DNA of 7,348 nt from Nitrososphaerales archaeon TH526 (GTDB lineage: Archaea; Thermoproteota; Nitrososphaeria; Nitrososphaerales; Nitrososphaeraceae): assembly GCA_014523665.1 (NCBI GenBank), contig JAATVR010000416.1, positions 1-7,348 on the forward strand, given 5' to 3'. Made by a program: the position numbers and the translations under genes. The notes beneath the pieces are model-generated. The model was given only the letters and a program-made list of their open reading frames with translations, did not search any database and was not told the DNA's origin. Shown here in pieces: positions 1 to 5,408 of the stretch. How positions within the stretch are numbered: position 1 is the first letter of the stretch; each line of letters opens with the position of its first letter.

Positions 1-448
1 CATTCTCGTCAACGGTAGCTTGAATAATTTCTGCCTTCATTTGGTCAGGGAGACTACCACCGCTTACCTCTATCCCTAGCGACTCATTTTTATAGATATC
101 TAAAGTGTTAAGTGCAACCGTTTTCCCGGTCCCCCTTGAAAAGTTCCCAAGGAAGTAGTTGTCGGAAAGTACGCCAAGTAGCTCTGTTCCTTTATCACTT
201 ATCCAGGACAAGTTACCCTCTGTCGCACTCACCAGTGTTTCATTCTTCAACAGATCTACACTAGGTATTGTGATTCCGGTCACGTTACTGGAAGGTACAC
301 TAGCGTAACTTGTGGAATCGAGTATACAGTTGCATTTGCCTGAGGATACGGTTTGTGCGTTAGCTGACTGGATTTGATAAGAAGTGATGAGAGCTATAGT
401 CAATGAGGTCAACAATGACATCAAAACACAAATCAGTACTAGTTTCAT
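1..448 (-). CDS. Secreted protein of unknown function, 5' part only
   Basis: An open frame runs from ATG at 448 to the left window edge (149 codons, no stop), so the C-terminus is missing. Residues 1-32 form an export signal: Lys2, a long hydrophobic stretch (about 3-25), then a cleavage-type A-N-A/Q ending, so the mature protein should start near Gln32. No lipobox is seen. The mature part has a Cys-x-Cys pair (residues 39 and 41) and at least five N-x-S/T sequons (NVT, NET, NLS, NFS, NES), which fits a glycosylated extracytoplasmic archaeal protein. I do not recognise a domain. A TATA box lies 28 nt upstream of the ATG with no Shine-Dalgarno between, so the start fits a leaderless transcript. 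It points the same way as the dehydrogenase gene upstream of it (742-2061) but has its own promoter. Confidence 0.8.
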   Translation of the reverse strand, partial: MKLVLICVLMSLLTSLTIALITSYQIQSANAQTVSSGKCNCILDSTSYASVPSSNVTGITIPSVDLLKNETLVSATEGNLSWISDKGTELLGVLSDNYFLGNFSRGTGKTVALNTLDIYKNESLGIEVSGGSLPDQMKAEIIQATVDEN

Positions 449-472
449 CACTTAATCAGAAATTTAGCCAGA

Positions 473-480
473 TATATAAA
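473..480 (-). promoter_or_regulatory. TATA box of the secreted-protein gene
   Basis: TTTATATA on the minus strand, preceded by a T-rich and A-rich stretch. Its centre is about 28 nt from the A of the ATG at 448, the archaeal spacing for a leaderless transcript. This is the best-formed TATA box in the window. Confidence 0.7.
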
Positions 481-571
481 AAATTCGAAATGATCACCTC
501 ATCTTAGAATTACAAACAGTGTAAAGGCCTGCCATCAATTGAGCTCACCGTTGAGAATAGGAGGGTAGCCC

Positions 572-583
572 GCACAGCTGTGC
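572..583. repeat. 12-bp perfect palindrome
   Basis: GCACAGCTGTGC reads the same on both strands. It lies in the spacer between the end of the dehydrogenase gene and the promoter of the secreted-protein gene, 9 bp from the 8-bp tandem repeat. It could be a dimeric-regulator site; at about 90 bp upstream of the TATA box at 473-480 it is far for direct promoter control. No function can be read from sequence. Confidence 0.4.
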
Positions 584-592
584 ATTGTTAGT

Positions 593-632
593 ACAAATAC
601 GCAAATACACAAAGACGCAAATGTGCAAATAG
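593..632. repeat. 8-bp tandem repeat, five units
   Basis: Five consecutive 8-bp units: ACAAATAC, GCAAATAC, ACAAAGAC, GCAAATGT, GCAAATAG, with a weak sixth at 633-640 (GCAGGTAT). The CAAA core is kept in all five. The array lies in the 293-bp spacer 449-741, which otherwise holds the 572-583 palindrome and the 473-480 TATA box and no gene I can support. It could be an array of protein sites or a slippage-prone microsatellite; the unit-to-unit variation shows it is not freshly amplified. Confidence 0.7.
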
Positions 633-741
633 GCAGGTATTCAAAGCAAAGTCATTCCCCTTTCGAGCGCGTAGATGTGCATCTATTTTTTCCGCCAATG
701 CAGTAGCTGCCATGCAACGCTACGTCGAACTACAATTTGAC

Positions 742-2061
742 CTACATGGAAATAGGATGAATCCTGTAAATAGCTCCTTGGCCGAAGGAGAGGACATATA
801 GATAGCCGTCTGGCCCAACTTCAAGATCTGTTATTGCACCAAACTCTGAACCGAATGTTACTCCTTTCACTTCAACATCAGTCTCCGCCACTTTATCTGC
901 AATGGGACCATCCAGAACTAGCTCTGTTCTATTCTCGTTCAAATTGAAATCGTAAATCCTTCCAAAATGTACATCTGCTACAAACATATCATTTTCATAT
1001 TGGGCCCCAAGTTTGTCTGAATTAAAAAACAAGACCTTTGTAGGTCCTACTGTGTCGACCCAAGAGAACTCTGGATCGCGGTAAACCCCTTTTCCGCCAA
1101 AATTGACAAGCTCTTGGTAGTCAAAATCAGCAGGAGCTTTGCCTTGAACCTCTAACCACCCACTGTTAAAACCTGGTTTAACAAGATTAATTTCATCATT
1201 TGACCCAGGTCCATTCTCAGTATCCCAAAGGTAACCTGTCAAAGGATCGAAGTCAATGCCAAAACTGTTTCTGATTCCGTATGCATAATACTTGTTGCCA
1301 GGACTCTGATCTCCAATGATACTCTGGACTGGTTTGCCATCCTGTGTAACCCTAAGAATTCCTCCGGTTCCATCTGGCTTCCCACCGGCGTGGACGTTTT
1401 GTGCTTCGGTAGTATGGCCGTCGACGTCCCCAATTGTAACATACAAGTTGTTGTCAGCGCCAATAGTAATGGAGCCCCCATTGTGACGAGGTCCAGGTAT
1501 GGCTGGAAGATCTAAGAGTAATTTTGGATTCACCAATTTGTTGTCAGCTAGTTCGTATCTGTAAACTCGATTCCCAATTGGTGAATGGTCTTGTGCCGAC
1601 GTCGCTTCAGTATAGTAGAGGAACACATAAGGTCCATGTGCAGTAGTATTGTTACTGTCTTCAATCCCAGTACTTGAATGATTTGAAACAGCAATACCTA
1701 ACATCCCTCTCTCTACCTCAGATGCAACGTTGACTTGAAGAAGGGGATCAGCCAACATCGTGCCGTTGACAATTCTCTCAACTGTCCCCTTCGATTTCTC
1801 CAAGACCAAAAAATCATCGGGCCCCAGCAATGCCATGTTGGTAGGAAACTCCAATCCCCTTACAACCAAGTCTGCCTTTAGATTAGTATCCGTAACGTTA
1901 GGGGCACCCGCTCCCTCGGAAAAGTTTGAACCTGGAATCGCAGGAGCTTCAGTAGTTGCAATCTGAGCGTATAAGGAACCTGTGACGGTGGGAACGTTTA
2001 AAACGAGAACCCCAAGTAAAATAAATACAGAGATTGAATCAGAATTTAATTGACACTTCAC
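742..2061 (-). CDS. Secreted PQQ-dependent sugar dehydrogenase (GSDH family)
   Basis: Predicted to oxidise the C1 hydroxyl of aldose sugars with bound PQQ outside the cytoplasmic membrane. Residues below are numbered from the TTG at 2067. A signal peptide (hydrophobic 13-24, cleavage near Y-A/Q35) leads into a beta-propeller of soluble glucose/aldose sugar dehydrogenase type (bacterial YliI-like). Family marks seen: catalytic-His motif HNGG (195-198), YVTIGD (209-214), PQQ-contacting Arg-Asn in GIRN (264-267), the ENGP...DEIN metal/PQQ loop (284-294), and a final GPDGYLYV blade strand near 418-425. Length (about 440) is normal for secreted members, and no key motif is missing. The TTG at 2067 is only about 20 nt from the TATA box, too close for a leaderless start; GTG at 2061 sits about 26 nt away and is chosen, giving 439 residues. 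Several sequons suggest glycosylation. No PQQ-synthesis gene is nearby. Substrate is not predictable. Confidence 0.92.
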   Translation of the reverse strand: MKCQLNSDSISVFILLGVLVLNVPTVTGSLYAQIATTEAPAIPGSNFSEGAGAPNVTDTNLKADLVVRGLEFPTNMALLGPDDFLVLEKSKGTVERIVNGTMLADPLLQVNVASEVERGMLGIAVSNHSSTGIEDSNNTTAHGPYVFLYYTEATSAQDHSPIGNRVYRYELADNKLVNPKLLLDLPAIPGPRHNGGSITIGADNNLYVTIGDVDGHTTEAQNVHAGGKPDGTGGILRVTQDGKPVQSIIGDQSPGNKYYAYGIRNSFGIDFDPLTGYLWDTENGPGSNDEINLVKPGFNSGWLEVQGKAPADFDYQELVNFGGKGVYRDPEFSWVDTVGPTKVLFFNSDKLGAQYENDMFVADVHFGRIYDFNLNENRTELVLDGPIADKVAETDVEVKGVTFGSEFGAITDLEVGPDGYLYVLSFGQGAIYRIHPISM

Positions 2062-2083
2062 AGCCAATCGGTTTAACTTAATT

Positions 2084-2091
2084 CTTATAAA
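2084..2091 (-). promoter_or_regulatory. TATA box of the sugar dehydrogenase gene
   Basis: TTTATAAG on the minus strand, preceded by AAACG-type upstream bases. Its centre is about 26 nt from GTG 2061, the spacing expected when transcription starts at the start codon. It therefore supports GTG 2061 over the in-frame TTG six bases earlier. Confidence 0.6.
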
Positions 2092-2248
2092 TACGTTTAA
2101 TGTATCTTGCGGGCCCTGCTCACTGAGCCTTGGGATAAAATATTACCTACAAAACCACTAGAGAAACCGCCGGGAAAGTAGTAACAAAACAAACTTAAGG
2201 GCAGAGCGAAGCCTATAGGTTGTATGTGATGTGTCCTCCAGTTCACAT

Positions 2249-2539
2249 ATGTCGTATCGAGACAAGATCTATATTATTAAGGACATTATCCTTAAATTGG
2301 TAGAGTATGGTGAGCTGAATCAAACTGCCTTGGTAAGTTTTTGCGGATTAAATATGACAAAGCACAAACCTCTTATAGACGATTTGGAGGCAAAACAGTT
2401 AATCAGCAAAAATCTGATTCTGGTCGGTAAACGAGCGATTACCGTCTATAGACCATCGCCAAAGGGGTTGGAATTTTGCAAAAGCATTCTAGAGCCATAC
2501 GAGATTATGTTTCCAAGGCTCGCTAGTAGGACTCGATAA
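2249..2539 (+). CDS. Small winged-helix regulator (HTH_45/ArnR-like)
   Basis: A 96-residue cytoplasmic DNA-binding protein of the small archaeal winged-helix type. It starts R-D-K-I-Y-I-I-K-D-I (helix 1, residues 4-19), followed by a helix-turn-helix at about 25-51 with a recognition helix around TKHKPLIDDLEAK (37-49). A beta-wing at 56-69 and the phrase P-K-G-L-E-F (71-76) come next, then the Y-E-I-M-F-P tail typical of thaumarchaeal members. This layout is what I rest the call on; the target is unknown. An in-frame GTG at 2231 would add six residues (Ser-rich), but the ATG at 2249 matches the usual family N-terminus. A weak CCTATAGG at 2212-2219 lies 33 nt upstream of that ATG. The gene is transcribed away from the dehydrogenase with about 190 bp between them, so it could act on that promoter, but no operator is evident. 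Confidence 0.8.
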   Translation: MSYRDKIYIIKDIILKLVEYGELNQTALVSFCGLNMTKHKPLIDDLEAKQLISKNLILVGKRAITVYRPSPKGLEFCKSILEPYEIMFPRLASRTR

Positions 2540-3314
2540 ACAACCCAAAAATATCCTTGCAAAACCTAGATGCTTGAAGCACAAGATGTTAGCGGATTCC
2601 TTATTTTACTATTTTGCATTATCCTTCAACGTCTTAATCTTGTCAGAATTTGGAGGAAATAATGTCTAGGACTTGCAGTTCCATTTTCCTCAGGATGGCA
2701 TTCTTAACGCAGTAAGCCATATCATTCAATTTTACGTTCATCACAGTGATGCTGAATTATCCCGTGATGCAAGAATCAAACTCGATCTTCGTTCCTAATT
2801 GATGAGATTAAAGGGTAGATATGTACGCAGGAGCAATAGCGAGATTATTTTCATATCGTATGGAAACTGCTAATTCAGTAGGACGGTCTCATATCAGATT
2901 GAGCTGACGAATTCATTCCTGACTGGGTCCCATTCCTCTTTTCTCATCGCTTGAAATTCAAACAGTCCGTTCACTAAAAAAACGTTCAGATTTTCTTATT
3001 TCAAAAATCATCAAGTTAATAGATTGTGACTCTTAATCGTGACCAATAAGATATGTTCGGGGGTGTATAACATCCAAACATTATGGTGATATTGCCTAAG
3101 GAGTGCATTTTGATTCTAAGGTTACGGAATTCCCTTTTCAAACAGAGTACAGTTAACTTAGTTCATTGACTTTGTTAATTAATCTAGATATATATCATTC
3201 AAGATACCACTATCCGGGTACAAAAAGAATGCCAAGAAGAAAACCCAAATATTGTACACAGACTCAACCTATGCGAAAGTTGCTAATTATTAAACCACCT
3301 GGGGCAATAGGGAG
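2540..3314. other. Gene-poor spacer with doubtful gene fragments
   Basis: I see no supportable gene, RNA or mobile element in these 775 bases. Short open stretches exist on both strands. A plus-strand frame from ATG 2586 to 2870 is interrupted by TAG 2667-2669 and TAA 2796-2798; its last part (2799-2870) reads protein-like, with RLKGRYVRR. Minus-strand 2643-2741 encodes 32 residues from ATG. Minus-strand 2894-2974 encodes 26 residues from GTG. These overlap on opposite strands and none recalls a known family, so most or all are chance. The stretch may be decayed coding sequence. A TGACCAATA at 3040-3048 resembles the motif in the 6579-6899 spacer. Confidence 0.4.
3287..3294 (+). promoter_or_regulatory. 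Possible TATA box of the 3315 regulator
   Basis: TTATTAAA, centred about 25 nt upstream of ATG 3315, is consistent with a leaderless start. The GGGAG that ends one base before the ATG is too close to serve as a ribosome-binding site. Confidence 0.4.
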
Positions 3315-3725
3315 ATGATTAGTATAATTGATATCTTAATTGCTCTGTCCGATGACAAAGCATTCACTCTGTACAACACAATAGCACTTGGGGACCATCA
3401 CAATTTTAAGACACTAATAGAAAATATAGGAATTACCCCACATCAATACTATTCAAGAATTCTTAAAATCACCAAAGCGGGACTTGTCAAGAAAGAAAAC
3501 GGTGAGTACGTGATTACTACTCTGGGAAATGTAGTTTATGAAGCAGTTTCGATGGTGGGAAAAGCTCTCAATCATTATTGGGCCCTGAAAGCGATTGAAT
3601 CACTTCAGTCATCATCATCTGCGATCGGTTCAAAGGAACACATTTCGGAGTTGATAGATACTCTAGTTAACGATCCACAGATAAAGAAGATTTTGACACA
3701 GCCGCCAATAATGTCTGCCTCTTGA
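3315..3725 (+). CDS. Winged-helix regulator, intact member of a local paralogue family
   Basis: A 136-residue soluble protein, predicted to bind DNA. Residues 1-25 form a first helix region containing S-D-D-K (12-15); 30-57 form a helix-turn-helix with H-Q-Y-Y-S-R-I (43-49) in the recognition helix and ending K-A-G-L; 58-69 are a wing (E-N-G-E-Y). Helices follow at 71-98 and 108-128, the second ending D-P-Q-I-K-K-I-L. This is the small thaumarchaeal ArsR-like winged-helix pattern; I see no metal-binding Cys cluster or ligand domain. The minus-strand pseudogene at 4272-4735 aligns along most of its length, and the 6900 protein more weakly. An in-frame stop (3291-3293) limits any upstream extension, so ATG 3315 is the only good start. 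The gene stands alone, with long spacers either side. Its target is unknown. Confidence 0.82.
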   Translation: MISIIDILIALSDDKAFTLYNTIALGDHHNFKTLIENIGITPHQYYSRILKITKAGLVKKENGEYVITTLGNVVYEAVSMVGKALNHYWALKAIESLQSSSSAIGSKEHISELIDTLVNDPQIKKILTQPPIMSAS

Positions 3726-3755
3726 ACAATATGCTGAAGCCTTGAGAATTATAGA

Positions 3756-3760
3756 TTTTT
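3756..3760 (+). terminator. Possible T-tract terminator
   Basis: A run of five T, 31 nt after the stop of the 3315 gene, of the kind archaeal RNA polymerase can terminate on. No stem precedes it. Weak on its own. Confidence 0.25.
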
Positions 3761-3793
3761 CCTAGTCAAATCAATTTCTAAGAGAAAAATGTT

Positions 3794-3898
3794 TCAAAGC
3801 CTAACATCCCACAATCTTTCTTCAAAAATGTGAATGGGCAGTAGGGTCGATATCGTTATTTCCGACGTCACCAAGGATTGGCCTCGAATAGCACTCAT
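3794..3898 (-). CDS. Doubtful 34-residue ORF overlapping the membrane protein by ATGA
   Basis: The ATG at 3898-3896 overlaps the TGA (3897-3895) of the small membrane ORF upstream as ATGA, the arrangement seen in translationally coupled genes. The frame stays open for 34 codons to TGA at 3794-3796. It encodes no recognisable motif: polar, with a short hydrophobic centre. An open frame of this length is not rare by chance in this DNA, so the overlap is the only argument. It could also be a frameshifted tail of the membrane protein. Confidence 0.15.
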   Translation of the reverse strand: MSAIRGQSLVTSEITISTLLPIHIFEERLWDVRL

Positions 3899-4101
3899 TC
3901 TGTGACCAACACATAAACAAGAGATTTAAACATAGGTTGATAGTCGACTGTTACTACCTCAGAAAAGGTAATGATCTCAATTGACAGTAGAGTCGCATAA
4001 AATGACAATGCCACCGACAATACTATCGACAATACTACCAACAATACAGTACTGTTTGATTGGAAAGTGTGATCCTCCATTCGGGACCCTAGTCTAGGCA
4101 T
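3895..4101 (-). CDS. Possible small membrane protein, 68 residues
   Basis: Not a recognised family. It has a hydrophilic N-terminus (about 17 residues, including a second possible start, Met8, at 4080), one strongly hydrophobic segment at about 17-46 able to span the membrane, and a short polar tail. The membrane segment comes from a 12-bp DNA repeat and so has a four-residue rhythm (VLLV, VLSI, VLSV, ALSF). A TATA-like TGAATAAA at 4123-4130 sits about 25 nt before ATG 4101, the right spacing for a leaderless gene. It stands in a decayed region, antisense to nothing and not in an operon with a known gene. It might be a real small protein or a chance frame made hydrophobic by the repeat. Confidence 0.4.
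   Translation of the reverse strand: MPRLGSRMEDHTFQSNSTVLLVVLSIVLSVALSFYATLLSIEIITFSEVVTVDYQPMFKSLVYVLVTE
4003..4050. repeat. 12-bp tandem repeat, four units
   Basis: Units on the plus strand: TGACAATGCCAC, CGACAATACTAT, CGACAATACTAC, CAACAATACAGT. The ACAAT core is kept in all four, and the middle two differ by one base. As the unit is a multiple of three, the repeat keeps the minus-strand frame and writes a four-residue hydrophobic repeat into the possible membrane protein at 3895-4101. Confidence 0.7.
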
Positions 4102-4122
4102 TGAACTCGTTCATTTTGGTAG

Positions 4123-4130
4123 TTTATTCA
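4123..4130 (-). promoter_or_regulatory. Possible TATA box of the small membrane ORF
   Basis: TGAATAAA on the minus strand, centred about 25 nt from ATG 4101. The spacing suits a leaderless gene, but the box is a weak match. Confidence 0.3.
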
Positions 4131-4271
4131 ACTCAGAGAATTGCTTAGGGGGGTAGGCATGCTAGGAGGACCAATAGAAAACCCTCGGTTACAATAGAAT
4201 AGAAAATGAACTATCAAACTTCTTAATTGTAACCTACTTATCGTCCAAAGCATCAAACAATACCGCTCACA

Positions 4272-4735
4272 TTACTTCAATGTATTCATCAGCAATTCTC
4301 TCCTACGATCATTTTCTTGTGGTCTAATTTTGTTGGAAATGATACCACCATGAAGATAAATGTCTTTTATTTCGACATCATCCAACAATATATCGACTAT
4401 TTTCATATAGTCTATTTGTGCCAAGTTGGAATTGTTCGACATTCTTATACTATCTATTACTTCAAATTTCCAGTAGTTATTTGCGGTCCTTTCGGCTATT
4501 ATTTGAAGGCTATGTATCACCTCCCCAATGGATGAAAGCCTGTATTTTCCTCTCTGCCTCTTATCAGACCTGCAGCAACGAGATCGGTGATTCTGTTGTA
4601 ATACTGTCGCCTTGATAGCCCAAGATGGTCTAGAAGGAGCTACGATTGAGCCACTTCAGACTCAATAATGGCGTTTAATAGTGTCTGGGTCTTTGGTCAG
4701 ACAAAGTCCTTAAGACATTTCTTATTGAAACATTC
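4272..4735 (-). pseudogene. Broken winged-helix regulator, paralogue of the 3315 gene
   Basis: Read through its defects, this stretch follows the 3315 protein almost end to end. In one frame (about 4693-4553) come K-T-Q-T-L-L-N-A-I, then the recognition-helix motif S-R-R-Q-Y-Y-N-R-I and A-A-G-L-I-R-G-R, matching H-Q-Y-Y-S-R-I and K-A-G-L. At the AGAGAG tract (4550-4555) the frame shifts; the next frame continues G-K-Y-R-L-S-S-I-G-E and A-N-N-Y-W-K-F-E-V-I-D-S-I (matching L-N-H-Y-W-A-L-K-A-I-E-S-L), ending at TAA 4272-4274. A TAG at 4640-4642 falls where the intact copy has Lys32, and a TGA at 4697-4699 interrupts the poorly aligning N-terminus. The start (about 4735) is inferred from alignment; no in-frame ATG is there. 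The 82-codon frame from GTG 4520 is only the C-terminal half, not a gene. Two or more lesions argue for decay, not one sequencing error. Confidence 0.85.
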
Positions 4736-4755
4736 TTTGACACAATTCGATTCTA

Positions 4756-5263
4756 TTAGTGAAGATCATTAATTGATTGCGTGATATAATAGTGCAATTT
4801 TTCGGGAGTGCGCCAAAAGGCCCTAATAATGGCAATTCGTCCTTCTTCTTCAAAGAATCTCAAATGAGCTTTAAAAATATCTATTTCTTCCAGTGCGCAA
4901 TAGAATTGTCGAAGATGAATCTATTTCTTCACTTTTTTATTTTTTAGGATAATATTAATCGACATTACTCCGTTCAAGTAACCCTGGCCATTGATCGCAT
5001 GAAAGGGTGTTGCAACTGAAACCTGGTAAGCGCGGTTTGGCAAAAGTCTACCATTCAACCGTTGAACATAACTATACCATTTGTAGTCATCGATTCTCAT
5101 TCCAAATGCACTCTTTGGAGATATCTCGACGTAGACGTATATTCAATTTTTTGACATTGACCCGCCACCGAAATTATAAAAAAACCATCGGAACTACTTC
5201 TAGGACGGTTGTTACAGCCATAACAATTGCAATGAATAGTACGACATGGGTGTTACAATTTAT
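4756..5263 (-). pseudogene. Unrecognised broken gene with export-signal-like start
   Basis: One minus-strand frame is open from 5142 to 4756 apart from a single TAG at 4921-4923. The 73 codons before the TAG read like a beta-rich soluble domain (I-Y-V-Y-V-E-I-S-P-K, W-Y-S-Y-V-Q-R-L-N-G-R, Q-V-S-V-A-T-P-F). The 54 codons after it read like charged helix (A-L-E-E-I-D-I-F-K-A-H-L, F-F-E-E-E-G-R) and end in double stops TAA-TAG. Upstream in another frame (5263-5177) is a hydrophobic stretch like a signal peptide (H-V-V-L-F-I-A-I-V-M-A-V), cut off where it enters a T7 run (5177-5183); a TGA (5143-5145) also separates the parts. It may be one exported protein wrecked by a frameshift and stops, or two small genes, the first ending properly at TAG 4921. 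No ATG fits the start (ATA at 5263). I do not recognise the family. Confidence 0.45.
4879..4930. repeat. 12-bp direct repeat 40 bp apart
   Basis: ATCTATTTCTTC occurs at 4879-4890 and again at 4919-4930. The 40-bp offset is not a multiple of three. The right-hand copy contains the TAG (4921-4923) that splits the broken gene at 4756-5263, so a local duplication could have helped to disrupt it. Confidence 0.5.
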
Positions 5264-5408
5264 TTTGTACTCTGGCCTTTAGCTCTTGGTGAACCAGTTA
5301 AAAGCTCTCCTTGCATCTATTGTGGAGGATATAGTTGAATTGTAAGGAAGAGGATTGACTCATATTAGTTCAAACTATTGTGTTTATTTATTCTTGGGCC
5401 CCTTAATC

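Noticed and set aside
672..691. Hairpin TAGAT-GTGC-ATCTA followed by six T, terminator-like on the plus strand
   Set aside because: The stem is weak and AT-rich, and no plus-strand gene lies upstream; for the minus-strand dehydrogenase the T-run is on the wrong strand.
2586..2870. Plus-strand frame with only two stops as a definite pseudogene
   Set aside because: Two stops in 95 codons is not far from chance when six frames are searched, and I could match it to no family.
4187..4234. 9-bp inverted repeat GGTTACAAT / ATTGTAACC with a 30-bp spacer
   Set aside because: About one such pair is expected by chance in a window this size, and it touches no promoter or gene end in a telling way.
4317..4615. 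Two plus-strand frames of 65-72 codons
   Set aside because: They are antisense to the pseudogenised regulator, whose homology to the 3315 protein explains this DNA.
5007..5282. 91-codon plus-strand frame starting with TTG
   Set aside because: No TATA box or ribosome site at the start, odd His/Arg-rich composition, and it lies opposite a more protein-like minus-strand frame.
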